Positions 1 through 7,499 are shown, counted from the first letter of the stretch. The stretch is DNA of 24,160 nt from JBBRMU01 sp038230655 (GCA_038230655.1 JBBRMU010000018.1:1-24160), one strand, 5' to 3'. The notes: generated by a model from the sequence alone, not told the origin. Made by a program: numbers and translations.

Positions 1-46
1 CTGTCAAATCGTCACAGAAATAAGAAACTATAAGCCTAAATTTAGT

Positions 47-515
47 ATGAGAAATTTTAGCTCGTTTTGGTCTAGCTCTTTTGATTGTCATTACAATCCA
101 GACTAACAGTTTTATCAACCGTTATCTAGACTAGACCCTAATTAATATTTCATCCAGCTCAGCCGATATCTCAAACTGGTACCTCAATGACAGTGGTGGA
201 AGCACATACTTTACCGTTCCTACAAATACTATTATTTCTCCAAATTCCTATGCAGTTTTCACTTCAGATCTCAACCTGAATAAATCCTCACAAGACAGTG
301 TTAGACTTTTTGACTCAACTGCACCACCAACCAGCCTAGCGATAACACTATTATTATGCAGGGACAATAATTCATCTGACATAACTACTTTTAAAAATAA
401 CAAGAAGAGTTCAAAGTTTCTAGACGGGCTGAGTTTTTCATCAGAGTCAACATCTTCTTTCAGCTTGATCGCCTTACTTATTAAGATCTGGAAAAGGATA
501 CATAACCTAGACTAA
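47..515 (+). pseudogene. Decayed lamin-tail-domain (LTD) secreted protein
   Basis: No intact ORF remains, but one reading frame (codons starting at positions divisible by 3) carries a hydrophobic signal-like stretch from 54 (ILARFGLALLIVITIQTNSF) and then, after an in-frame TAG at 132-134, a stretch from 141 reading LINISSSSADISNWYLNDSG. The second part matches the core of lamin-tail domains (ADISNWYLND, then a beta-rich stretch ending in DSVRLFD), which are common in exported proteins of small-genome bacteria. The ATG at 47 is one base out of frame, so a single-base insertion near 50-53 explains the lost start. The usual N-terminal part of the LTD between signal and core (the EW.EL.N region) is missing, suggesting an internal deletion. 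The frame ends at TAA 513-515. Seen: the frame, stop and shift. Inferred: that this is a dead gene rather than a sequencing error; three separate lesions favour decay. Confidence 0.6.
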
Positions 516-557
516 GCCTCATTTTTATAGTTTTTCCTGCAATTTTGCTAAATACTC

Positions 558-586
558 TTCGCAAATATGTTAAAAAAGGGTATAGT
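558..586 (+). promoter_or_regulatory. Promoter for the VanZ-like gene (leaderless layout)
   Basis: TTCGCA at 558-563 (4 of 6 matches to the -35 consensus), a 17-base spacer and TATAGT at 581-586 (5 of 6 for the -10). Exactly six bases separate the -10 from the ATG at 593, which would put the transcription start on the A of the start codon. Confidence 0.5.
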
Positions 587-592
587 AATATT

Positions 593-991
593 ATGGTTAA
601 ATTTTTGCGATTTGTCCGTTACTGGCTACCAGCTTTAATATGGATGTCGGTCATATTTTTTTTCTCATCAAAACAGCGAGTCTCAGTGTCTGAAGAGCCA
701 GCTATAAACTTCATCGTTTTTAAGATTCTACATATGATCGAGTACGCCACCCTTTACTTTCTTTTATTCCGCGGGTTTTATTCTTTAAAAAACAAAGAGT
801 TATCAATTCATGAAAGATATCTTTATCCCTTCATACTTGCAATGGTTTATGCCGCGACCGATGAATGGCATCAAACGTTCTCTGCCCACCGTGAGGGAAC
901 CCCCAGAGATGTAATTATTGACACATTGGGAGTATTTTTTATGTATATTTACACTAGGAAACATCTGAGTTTTATTAAAAGATTTATATGA
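593..991 (+). CDS. VanZ-like family membrane protein
   Basis: The 132-residue protein has four hydrophobic segments (about residues 10-25, 42-62, 76-90 and 107-121) and the VanZ-family signature: DEWHQ.F at 90-96 followed by R..DV..D..G at 105-113. VanZ-like proteins are small integral membrane proteins; the founding member gives low-level teicoplanin resistance, but most members have no proven role. I place the start at ATG 593 rather than at the upstream in-frame TTG 545, because a -10 hexamer lies between them and a VanZ-like protein normally begins just before the first helix. Its TGA stop overlaps the start of the next gene (ATGA at 988-991), so the two are probably co-transcribed and translationally coupled. 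The family call is firm; the cellular role is unknown. Confidence 0.8.
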   Translation: MVKFLRFVRYWLPALIWMSVIFFFSSKQRVSVSEEPAINFIVFKILHMIEYATLYFLLFRGFYSLKNKELSIHERYLYPFILAMVYAATDEWHQTFSAHREGTPRDVIIDTLGVFFMYIYTRKHLSFIKRFI

Positions 992-1887
992 AAGAAATAC
1001 AGTCATTTTTCCACCATTTTTTTATTCCGAAAGAGAGTAATAATTATAAACCAAAGGTTCTTCAACTTGATTTTCTGTCTTTCTACCTGATCATTGCTTT
1101 AATATTTACTGTTGCGGTTAAGCAGATTAAAACAGGCGCTGTCTTGGGTTTTGCGACGGATATAACCACAACTAAGCTCTATGAACTAACAAATGAACAG
1201 AGGGCAAAAAATGGACTACCTCCTCTAAAATATAATGAAAAACTTGCTCTTGCAGCACAAAACAAGGCTAAAAACATGTTCAGCCAAGGATATTGGGCTC
1301 ATTTTGCCCCGGATGGCACTACTCCCTGGTCCTTCATTTTAGGCTCGGGTTATCAGTACTCAGTTGCAGGAGAAAATCTCGCTAAAGGCTTTTATTTTAG
1401 CGATAAAGTTGTTGATGCCTGGATGAACTCGCCCTCACACAGAGAAAATCTACTACGAGATAACTATCAGGATGTAGGTTTTGCAGTAGAAAATGGCAAT
1501 TTAGGAGGACATGAGACCACCTTAGTTGTGCAGATGTTTGGTGCTCCTCTTACACCTGTAGTCGCCGAGGACAAATCACCCCAACCTCAAGTTACTCAGG
1601 CTCCCATCGTAACACAGGCTGCCCAGAACCCTTACTATCAACCTCAGAATGCAGTTTTAGCTAAAAAATCAACGCCTACTGAGCCTAAATTCAACCTTTT
1701 TCCAGCTTTCTTTAACTTGAACATTATCTTTCTTGCCTTCCTGGCTCTAGCTTTGGTACTAGATTTTTATATAACAAAACGCATGAATATACTCCGTGTA
1801 AGCGGTAAAAATATTGCTCATCTTTTATTCCTTGGATTTGTCTTTATTGGTATCATGATAATTAGCAAGGGCGGAATTATTCAGTAA
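988..1887 (+). CDS. CAP/SCP-domain membrane protein (YkwD-like)
   Basis: The 299-residue protein has an N-terminal membrane segment (about residues 29-46), an extracytoplasmic CAP domain (about 62-187), a Pro/Gln-rich linker (about 190-235) and two C-terminal membrane helices (about 241-262 and 275-295). CAP motifs are visible: LTNEQRAKNGLPPL near 67-80, AHFAPDG with His105, AGENLA with Glu129 and WMNSPSHRENLL with His151, so the conserved His/Glu cavity residues are kept. Bacterial CAP proteins are exported; their activity is mostly unknown, with cell-envelope or ligand-binding roles proposed. Tethering at both ends is less common than a simple secreted form. It overlaps the VanZ-like gene by four bases and is followed two bases later by a small membrane protein, so it belongs to an envelope operon. 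No SD sequence precedes it. Confidence 0.85.
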   Translation: MKEIQSFFHHFFIPKESNNYKPKVLQLDFLSFYLIIALIFTVAVKQIKTGAVLGFATDITTTKLYELTNEQRAKNGLPPLKYNEKLALAAQNKAKNMFSQGYWAHFAPDGTTPWSFILGSGYQYSVAGENLAKGFYFSDKVVDAWMNSPSHRENLLRDNYQDVGFAVENGNLGGHETTLVVQMFGAPLTPVVAEDKSPQPQVTQAPIVTQAAQNPYYQPQNAVLAKKSTPTEPKFNLFPAFFNLNIIFLAFLALALVLDFYITKRMNILRVSGKNIAHLLFLGFVFIGIMIISKGGIIQ

Positions 1888-1889
1888 CT

Positions 1890-2171
1890 ATGCATAGTTT
1901 TTTCTATTATCTAAAAAAAGAGCTCAGTACTCATGCATTTGACTACTCATTGTTTGCATTCTCTGGAATACTGTTCCTAGTAGCCATGAGTGCTCTAACA
2001 GGTAAGCCTTTCCTCCAAACACTCGCCCTACTTCTTTATATCGCATTTTATATAATCTGGGGAATGTACCATCATGTCGTGGATGGGTCTTTACATCTGA
2101 AAGTTATGATAGAATATATCCTTATTGGGTTTACAGTATTTTTCTTAATAAAAATTCTCCTATTTCCCTAA
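1890..2171 (+). CDS. Small three-helix membrane protein, unknown function
   Basis: This 93-residue protein has three predicted membrane helices (about residues 18-36, 43-60 and 73-91) and a short histidine-bearing loop between helices two and three (MYHHVVDGSLHLK). I do not recognise the family. It begins two bases after the CAP-protein stop and ends one base before the sugar nucleotidyltransferase, with no SD sequence and no room for a promoter, so it is transcribed with its neighbours. The position between an envelope CAP protein and a sugar-activating enzyme suggests a cell-surface role, but that is inference from context only. Confidence 0.7.
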   Translation: MHSFFYYLKKELSTHAFDYSLFAFSGILFLVAMSALTGKPFLQTLALLLYIAFYIIWGMYHHVVDGSLHLKVMIEYILIGFTVFFLIKILLFP

Positions 2172-2172
2172 T

Positions 2173-2886
2173 ATGAAAGGTATAATTCTTGCAGGTGGAA
2201 GAGCAACCCGGCTTCGTCCATTAACCAAAATAACCTCAAAACAGCTTCTTCCTGTCTATAACAAGCCGATGATTTACTATCCGATCGACACCCTCATAAA
2301 GGCTGGAATTAAGGATATATTGATAATAATGTCGCCCGAGTACTCTGGGCACTTTCTTAATTTACTAGGCTCAGGAAAAGAATTTGGAGCACGATTTACA
2401 TACGAAATTCAGGAAGAACCCCGTGGCCTGGCAGATGCATTTATAGTCGGAGAGGACTTTATGGATAACGGAGACGTAACTATGATTTTAGGAGATAATA
2501 TCTTTGACGAGGACTTCTCAGATACAATCCGAAACTTCCAGGGAGGCGGTCATGTTTTTGCTAAAGAGGTTCCAGACCCTGAAAGATACGGAGTCATCGA
2601 GTTTGATGAGGACAATAATGTACTTTCAATCGTCGAGAAGCCTGAGGCACCAAAAAGCAACTTTGCTATGGTTGGTCTGTATGTGCTTGATAAGCGAGCC
2701 AGTGAGTTTGCAAAAAAGGCTAGACCGTCTGCAAGAGGTGAAATTGAGATAACTGAGGTGATTAATGCATATAAAGAGCTCAATCATCTAAAGGTAAGCA
2801 AAATTGAGGGTATCTGGGAAGACGCAGGTACCTTTGATACATTACTTAAGGTAAATAACTACTGGGCAAAGAAAAATGCTGCTTAA
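2173..2886 (+). CDS. RmlA-like sugar-1-phosphate nucleotidyltransferase (probable glucose-1-phosphate thymidylyltransferase)
   Basis: The 237-residue protein has a nucleotidyltransferase Rossmann-like fold. The N-terminal nucleotide loop reads LAGGRATRLRPLT (residues 6-18), followed by QLLPVYNKPMIYYPI, both characteristic of RmlA/RfbA. The metal-binding region appears as LGDNIF and the second acidic site as EDAGTFD near the C-terminus. RmlA makes dTDP-glucose from glucose-1-phosphate and dTTP, the first step to dTDP-rhamnose and other surface sugars. The protein is shorter than E. coli RmlA (about 290 residues) and lacks the C-terminal helical extension, as do many archaeal and short bacterial versions, so the precise nucleotide and sugar are not certain. 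It ends the envelope operon; no rmlB, rmlC or rmlD is nearby. Confidence 0.82.
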   Translation: MKGIILAGGRATRLRPLTKITSKQLLPVYNKPMIYYPIDTLIKAGIKDILIIMSPEYSGHFLNLLGSGKEFGARFTYEIQEEPRGLADAFIVGEDFMDNGDVTMILGDNIFDEDFSDTIRNFQGGGHVFAKEVPDPERYGVIEFDEDNNVLSIVEKPEAPKSNFAMVGLYVLDKRASEFAKKARPSARGEIEITEVINAYKELNHLKVSKIEGIWEDAGTFDTLLKVNNYWAKKNAA

Positions 2887-3197
2887 TTCCTTACTTCCTA
2901 AAATTAGTCCTTTTTAATTAGTGATAATCATCCTTGAATCACCTTCTACAGCCTCAAGTTATTCTGTTTGTAAACTACAATTATTTTATCCCATAGCATT
3001 TGATTTCTGGCTTAAATACTAGTATAATAGTCGTAATTCTTGACCATTTGGGGGTATTTATTTCCCTTAAATCAAACAATCTGTTTACAGATCTTAGTGT
3101 CGAGAAGGTCCTTTAACAAAAAGAGAGGAAAAAACCCTAATAAAGGAGGAATATGAAGTAGTCAACTACTGTATTCGAACCTAGTATGGAGGTTGAA
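2887..3197 (+). other. Intergenic region carrying the cassette promoter and leader
   Basis: This gap separates the envelope operon from the GHKL cassette. It holds a well-formed promoter (3000-3028), a purine-rich SD-like block at 3142-3150, a two-codon ORF (ATG AAG TAG at 3153-3161) and a short dyad AGTAGT-CA-ACTACT (3157-3170). I see no convincing terminator for the upstream operon and no other gene. Confidence 0.6.
3000..3028 (+). promoter_or_regulatory. Strong promoter of the HTH-GHKL cassette
   Basis: TTGATT at 3000-3005, a 17-base spacer and a perfect TATAAT at 3023-3028. The predicted start near 3035 gives a leader of about 160 nt, unlike the near-leaderless genes elsewhere in the window. 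Confidence 0.7.
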
Positions 3198-3938
3198 ATG
3201 GCAACGAAAGTTTCAGACGTATGGGCAGAGGGATTATCGGAAGCCCTTGAAAAGTGGTGTAAAAGAAACGGCTATTCGCCGCGAACAACACTTTGTCAGG
3301 AGCTAGATATCCCAAAAGAAGCCTGGGGAAGGATCAGTTCAGGAGCAAATGTCGTCACGGATATCGAGCTTTATGCTCGTTTATTCCTGAAAACTAGGCT
3401 TTCGGAGTCAGATCCAAGAACAGTACCGGCACGTCCAAGAGGTAATATCGCAGATAAATTACGTGCCTGGAGCACAAAGGAATATCAAGACTGGCTGGAT
3501 AGTTTAGATGAAAATCCGCCGGGTTGGTATAAGAGAATGCATGGCGATGAGTACGCTGTCGTTCAGAATCATAAAACCAATGAGAAAGTAGAAGAAATGG
3601 CCACAGTTAGGCCTATCCAAAAGGATAGTCCTAGTCTTGGCTTCTTTGATACCCTCATTGAAAGCATGATTGAGAAGGCAGCCGAGCGAGGAGCCCAAAA
3701 GGCTCTTCAAGAAATGAGTCGGAATTCGGCTTCTAGTAAGGATGTTATAGGCTCCATGATCAATAAGCTTTATAACGAGGCTTTTAAGAAACTCAACGGC
3801 ACCGTTGAGGAACGAGATGAGCTATATGACAATCATGGTACAGCAATGCTCCGATTAATAAATCAGCTATTGCTGCTTACTAGACAGCCTTCTGAAGAAA
3901 GAGAACGATACATTCAACTTGATGAGGAGATCAACTAA
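3198..3938 (+). CDS. HTH-like protein, first gene of the GHKL cassette
   Basis: I do not recognise a named family. The chosen start is ATG 3198 because GGAGG (3188-3192) sits five bases before it; an in-frame ATG at 3186 overlaps that SD and is less likely. The 246-residue product begins with a compact helical domain (about residues 10-62) whose pattern (W.RISSGANVVTDIELYARLFLKT) resembles lambda-repressor-like HTH domains. A basic Pro/Arg segment follows (DPRTVPARPRG), then a mostly helical, charged C-terminal half. It may regulate the cassette or act as a DNA-binding subunit of the complex. The stop overlaps the ATPase start by one base (TAATG at 3936-3940), which indicates translational coupling. 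G+C content looks higher than in the housekeeping genes. Confidence 0.72.
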   Translation: MATKVSDVWAEGLSEALEKWCKRNGYSPRTTLCQELDIPKEAWGRISSGANVVTDIELYARLFLKTRLSESDPRTVPARPRGNIADKLRAWSTKEYQDWLDSLDENPPGWYKRMHGDEYAVVQNHKTNEKVEEMATVRPIQKDSPSLGFFDTLIESMIEKAAERGAQKALQEMSRNSASSKDVIGSMINKLYNEAFKKLNGTVEERDELYDNHGTAMLRLINQLLLLTRQPSEERERYIQLDEEIN

Positions 3939-5842
3939 TGCAAGACATAAAAGGCAAACTCAGCGTATCAGTGCCCCGAAGTATCATTTACTTAGGGAGC
4001 ATCTACCATTCGCCCTTTGAGGCTCTTATGGAGCTTCTTGAAAATGGCTTAGACGCAGGGGCCACACGGCTCTTTGTGGAGTTAAGCCAAGACCGTATCA
4101 CAGTTATAGATAACGGTCACGGCATGATCCCCGACCTTACAGTTGAAGATAACGATATGGTCGAGCTAATAAAGGAAGAAGATCGAGATTATTCGCCAGA
4201 GGATCTTCGTTCCTTAGTCTCCTCTATCTCACGGAAATCCTTAAAATGGATGATGGAGTTTGGCGCGTTGAGCGCGAAAATACCAGGTGAGGGAGAGGGT
4301 ATTCGGGGCTTACGTGGAATTGGAACGATGGCCGTTCGCCAAATTGCTGATAAAGCAGTTTGGTATTCACGAGCCAACGAGGATATTGCACGTCAGTACT
4401 GGGGCGAGTCTTACCGAAAAAAAGATATCCCCACTTTTGAGCTACATCCGCCAACAACGGAGCAGCTACGCAAAGGTGAAAGAGGATATGTTATAAATCA
4501 AAGCACAACCCCCTTACGTGATCACAAGAATGTTCCCATGCAAAATGGGACGCGTGTTGATTTAACCAGCCTCAAGCCGGAAATAATCAACCAAATCAGA
4601 CCAGCTACCCTTGTCGATCATCTACGAAGTCGTTTTGATGAAGATCTTCGAACCCACAGGATAGAAATCATCGTCATCGACAGAGTTACAGATGATGGCA
4701 GAAAAAGTCTAGGGAAGGAGATATATGTTACTCCCGCGACCATTCATGAAATACCTGTTCTAACTGGAGAATTCTCCCTTAGACCGGGTATAATCTTTAA
4801 GGCTGAGTTGTACTATAATCCCAATAGTAAAAGTGGATATAGACCGCAACTACGCCGAAAAGGCTCAAATGTGAATGATCTCACCAATGTTTCCCAACTG
4901 AATAAACAACCACTCAATGGTGGAAAAATCAGTGGGTTCATACAATTCCCTGATGTGCCTGAAGAGAAAGCACCATGGACAACTGATAAACACTTGCCTG
5001 ATACTTCTTCGATTCAGCAAGCATGGATAAATAAAATCCTACAGCTTATAGAAGAAGTAATAGAGCCGAAGATTGCGGAAATAGAACAGAGAAATCGTTC
5101 TAGAGAACTCAATCTTCTGGCAGCAGATGCAGCGCAAGCTGTACTACAGGCAATGCAAGAGATTGACATCTTTAAGGATGTTAAGATCAAATCGACCGTA
5201 CCCCAACCGCCTCCTCCAAAACCACCAGCACCACAGACCGTGGCTGTTGGTATCCAAGCTACAGTGTTTAACGAGCATAACCGAGGCGTAGAAGATGTCC
5301 AAATCATTCTTCTACGTAATAGAAAGCAGATTGCCATTAAGCGCACAGGTAAAGGAGGATCAGTAGCTTTTGGAACAGTCGAGCCAGGCGTATATACAGT
5401 AAGGCTTGGTGATATACCCGCTGGGACAGTTCCTCGCGGGCATACAGAATACGAGGATTTTATGATTACCTTGGATAGTCCAGGTTTTCGTGGAATCTTT
5501 AGGCTTTACACGGGTGTAAATGCACCCGAACAACGAACAATCCACTCACTAGATATAATATTTCGGTCCTTCGATCCAGGATTGATGTATGATGCATCGA
5601 ACCTTAACAAAGGGACGGTTCAAATTAATTCTGAGACCGAAAACTGGAAAAAAGCAATGATGGCCAAGGATGAAGATGCAAAGATCGAGCATATTGCTCT
5701 TTGCACTTCAGCAGCTATCGCAGAGTACTCTTTTCCAAAAGAGTCACCGTCGTTCGTACTCAACCATCAGTGCTCACTAGCAATTAAAACTATTGAGAAT
5801 CTAAGACAGAAACGAGCGACTAGAAAACGAAGGAGAAGCTAA
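3938..5842 (+). CDS. GHKL (Bergerat-fold) ATPase with a transthyretin-like insert, MORC/Hsp90-type
   Basis: The 634-residue protein carries the three motifs of GHKL ATPases near its N-terminus: the N-box with Glu32, Asn36 and Asp39-Ala40, the G1 box DNGHG at 58-62, and the G2 box GLRGIG at 124-129. These bind Mg-ATP in MutL, Hsp90, GyrB and MORC proteins. A transducer-like region follows (to about 380), then a helical segment (380-415), a proline-rich hinge (420-433), a beta-rich module resembling carboxypeptidase-regulatory/transthyretin-like domains (about 437-495), and a helical C-terminal domain (about 560-620) ending in a strongly basic tail. It is not MutL, GyrB, HtpG or a histidine kinase by architecture. 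An SD (GAGGAG 3924-3929) lies eight bases upstream. Coupling to both neighbours suggests a three-subunit machine. ATP-driven clamping on nucleic acid is inferred from the fold only. Confidence 0.85.
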   Translation: MQDIKGKLSVSVPRSIIYLGSIYHSPFEALMELLENGLDAGATRLFVELSQDRITVIDNGHGMIPDLTVEDNDMVELIKEEDRDYSPEDLRSLVSSISRKSLKWMMEFGALSAKIPGEGEGIRGLRGIGTMAVRQIADKAVWYSRANEDIARQYWGESYRKKDIPTFELHPPTTEQLRKGERGYVINQSTTPLRDHKNVPMQNGTRVDLTSLKPEIINQIRPATLVDHLRSRFDEDLRTHRIEIIVIDRVTDDGRKSLGKEIYVTPATIHEIPVLTGEFSLRPGIIFKAELYYNPNSKSGYRPQLRRKGSNVNDLTNVSQLNKQPLNGGKISGFIQFPDVPEEKAPWTTDKHLPDTSSIQQAWINKILQLIEEVIEPKIAEIEQRNRSRELNLLAADAAQAVLQAMQEIDIFKDVKIKSTVPQPPPPKPPAPQTVAVGIQATVFNEHNRGVEDVQIILLRNRKQIAIKRTGKGGSVAFGTVEPGVYTVRLGDIPAGTVPRGHTEYEDFMITLDSPGFRGIFRLYTGVNAPEQRTIHSLDIIFRSFDPGLMYDASNLNKGTVQINSETENWKKAMMAKDEDAKIEHIALCTSAAIAEYSFPKESPSFVLNHQCSLAIKTIENLRQKRATRKRRRS

Positions 5843-6558
5843 TGCCAAAAGTCGATTTGAAGAAACTCCAAAGTCAAATTATGGAGGAAAGAAGAGAAGT
5901 GGCAGCGAAAATTGAGGAGCTAAAAGCCGAAACGCAGGCTCTTCAAGACAATTTGTCCACTCTAGATGAGCAAATTGAGAATATTGCCAGAACTATCGAC
6001 CTTATTGAACGGCGAGTTCAAAAGCCAATCTCTCCGACTGAAAACGTAGTCGAACAAAGGTCTGAGAGATCTACCTCTACCAAGCAACCAGAAAAACCTG
6101 AGAAGATAGATGACGTTCCATCTATGGAAAAAAATACTCAGGTGGAAAAAATCAAGGAAAAAAAACCGAAGCTATTCGGCCAGGTTTTCGGTATCGCCGA
6201 TCGGATCTTAACAACAGCCTTTGAAGGCTCGAAATCACCTCCTCAGTCACTCGAAGAGGCGCTTGACAAGGCCTATAATGGAGAAGACTGGCGCACCAAA
6301 AGGATAAGCAACATTTCCATTGGAGATGGCTGTGTGAGCACTTTTGAAGCCGATATTAATCTGCACTCTAGTAGTGTAATTCGCAACAGTATTGCGAAAG
6401 CGGCACAAAATATCCTTCTCCTAAAAAAGACAGGTGGTCAACCACCTAGTCACTTTCCTGGTGTAGCGTTCAATTTAGACAAGCTACACAGAATGGTTCA
6501 GGAGCAGGATGACTTCTTAGAAATCCTTCGGAAATGGGGAATTGAGATTACTGCATAA
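5842..6558 (+). CDS. Coiled-coil protein, third gene of the GHKL cassette
   Basis: The 238-residue protein starts with a long charged coiled coil (about residues 1-57, heptad-like Leu/Ile spacing), continues through a disordered Lys/Glu/Pro-rich linker (about 58-108) and ends in a globular region (about 110-238) rich in aromatic and hydrophobic residues. No family is recognised. The start overlaps the ATPase stop by one base (TAATG), with AAGGAG at 5830-5835 six bases before the ATG. The layout, a coiled-coil dimeriser plus a C-terminal module next to a GHKL ATPase, would fit an adaptor or effector subunit, but no catalytic motif is visible. Base composition resembles the other two cassette genes rather than the flanking chromosome. 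Confidence 0.72.
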   Translation: MPKVDLKKLQSQIMEERREVAAKIEELKAETQALQDNLSTLDEQIENIARTIDLIERRVQKPISPTENVVEQRSERSTSTKQPEKPEKIDDVPSMEKNTQVEKIKEKKPKLFGQVFGIADRILTTAFEGSKSPPQSLEEALDKAYNGEDWRTKRISNISIGDGCVSTFEADINLHSSSVIRNSIAKAAQNILLLKKTGGQPPSHFPGVAFNLDKLHRMVQEQDDFLEILRKWGIEITA

Positions 6559-6692
6559 GCATAATCTCAGAAATACTACCTCTGAGAGTAAAGTATCGAT
6601 TAAGTAACTTAAGCAAGTTACAAATAATCTGTATTTACTCCTTATGTGGCCTCTCTAACTCTTGTTTCTGTACAATTTTATAGGAACAATTA

Positions 6693-6739
6693 GGAGAACT
6701 CCTAGGCTACGGCGCATGCCGGAAACCAAAGAGTTCTCC
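6693..6739 (+). ncRNA. 47-nt nested hairpin, possible structured RNA element
   Basis: GGAGAACTC (6693-6701) pairs perfectly with GAGTTCTCC (6731-6739). Inside it, GG (6705-6706) can pair with CC (6726-6727) and CGGC (6710-6713) with GCCG (6718-6721) around a GCAT loop, separated by small internal loops. The 5' arm can alternatively fold on itself as TAGGAG-AA-CTCCTA (6691-6704), which would be a mutually exclusive structure. A TACAAT at 6671-6676 could place a transcription start just upstream. I do not match it to a known riboswitch or ribozyme. It could equally be a DNA-level element such as a transposon-end hairpin. Confidence 0.4.
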
Positions 6740-6844
6740 ATTTACCTTTACGAATAATTTACTTATCCTTAGAGGCTAATCATCAATCTTATTTCATCTC
6801 CCTGTCGGCTACTCTTGACACTCAGTAAGCCTTCAATTTTCCTC

Positions 6845-6873
6845 TTCCCATTTTGTTCTAATTAGTATATATT
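6845..6873 (+). promoter_or_regulatory. Probable promoter of the small membrane-protein pair
   Basis: TTCCCA (6845-6850, 4 of 6), a 17-base spacer and TATATT (6868-6873), ending seven bases before ATG 6881. Transcription would start at or one base before the start codon, again a leaderless layout. Confidence 0.45.
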
Positions 6874-6880
6874 AATAACT

Positions 6881-7141
6881 ATGGATACTACCCAGTTACT
6901 TCTTATCATTATTCTAAGCATCTCCTGTATTTTATTAACCATAATTGGTATCCAGCTTATTTTCGTCCTCAAAGACTTACGACAAACAATTAAAAGAATC
7001 AATAAAATTGTCGACGGATTTGAGTCACTAGGTGTTGGCTTGGACCACGGATTAGGAGAGGTTGTTGGGTTTTTTAACGGTTTTAAAACGGTCGCTAAGG
7101 CATTGGAAATTGTCCATCATAAACGCAATGAAAAAAGATAA
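6881..7141 (+). CDS. Small single-pass membrane protein (DUF948-like pattern)
   Basis: The 86-residue protein has one strong N-terminal membrane helix (about residues 6-29) followed by a helical, charged stretch (LKDLRQTIKRINKIVDGFESLG) and a glycine-containing tail. The arrangement resembles small DUF948-type membrane proteins, but the similarity is only in general pattern. No SD sequence is present. The 3' end overlaps the next gene by 14 bases, so both are likely made together. The job is unknown; pairs of this sort are often found next to YtxH-like proteins, and a cell-envelope role is a guess. Confidence 0.65.
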   Translation: MDTTQLLLIIILSISCILLTIIGIQLIFVLKDLRQTIKRINKIVDGFESLGVGLDHGLGEVVGFFNGFKTVAKALEIVHHKRNEKR

Positions 7142-7499
7142 TCCCCCAAATACTAACTTTTGGTTTGGCTTTGCTTTAGGCTCCATTACGCTTACTGCTG
7201 CAGCCTATCTCCTTGGAACAGCTCAGGGCCGAGTAAAACTCAGACAGCTCATCGAGTATGCTGATAGCATGAACGATCTTCCAGAGGAATTTTTCAAAAT
7301 TCTTCCAACAATTAAAGACATGTTGAATTCAGGAGACACTGCTAATAAATCTAATCACCATGAAAAAGAACATGCGTCGATTCCAGATCAAATAACTCAG
7401 TCAATGGAGTCATTAATCGAGAAAGTTAAACACACCGCTGAGGATAAAGATAGTCATGCAGATCGAATCAAAAAATACTTTATTAAGTCTGATTCATAA
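7128..7499 (+). CDS. YtxH-like small membrane protein
   Basis: The 123-residue protein begins with a short basic stretch, then a Gly/Ala-rich membrane helix (FWFGFALGSITLTAAAYLLG, about residues 11-30) followed by GRVKLRQLIEYAD and a long hydrophilic helical tail rich in Lys, Glu and His. This order is typical of YtxH-like stress or envelope proteins. I choose ATG 7128 over the longer in-frame start at 7062, because the extra 22 residues would overlap the upstream gene deeply and the YtxH helix normally lies close to the N-terminus. The overlap with the upstream gene is then 14 bases. The role is not known. Confidence 0.65.
   Translation: MKKDNPPNTNFWFGFALGSITLTAAAYLLGTAQGRVKLRQLIEYADSMNDLPEEFFKILPTIKDMLNSGDTANKSNHHEKEHASIPDQITQSMESLIEKVKHTAEDKDSHADRIKKYFIKSDS

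Larger units (their letters stand above)
6559..6880 (+). other. Non-coding region downstream of the cassette
   Basis: No ORF is supported here. The region contains a weak six-base-pair hairpin just after the cassette stop (TCTCAG 6565-6570 with CTGAGA 6582-6587, no T-tract), a well-formed nested hairpin at 6693-6739, an isolated perfect TTGACA (6815-6820) without a matching -10, and a probable promoter abutting the next gene. Confidence 0.6.

Noticed and set aside
545..592. TTG-initiated N-terminal extension of the VanZ-like protein
   Set aside because: A -10 hexamer lies within it and the extension is not typical of the family; ATG 593 is the better start.
5014..5346. Minus-strand 110-residue ORF inside the GHKL ATPase gene
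   Set aside because: Antisense shadow with Cys/Arg-rich, low-complexity content and no start context.
6565..6587. Terminator of the GHKL cassette
   Set aside because: Only six base pairs with an 11-base loop and no T-tract; too weak to call.
6815..6820. Perfect TTGACA as a promoter
   Set aside because: No -10-like hexamer at 16 to 18 bases downstream.
7062..7127. Longer N-terminus for the YtxH-like protein
   Set aside because: It would overlap the upstream gene by 80 bases, and the added residues do not resemble the family.
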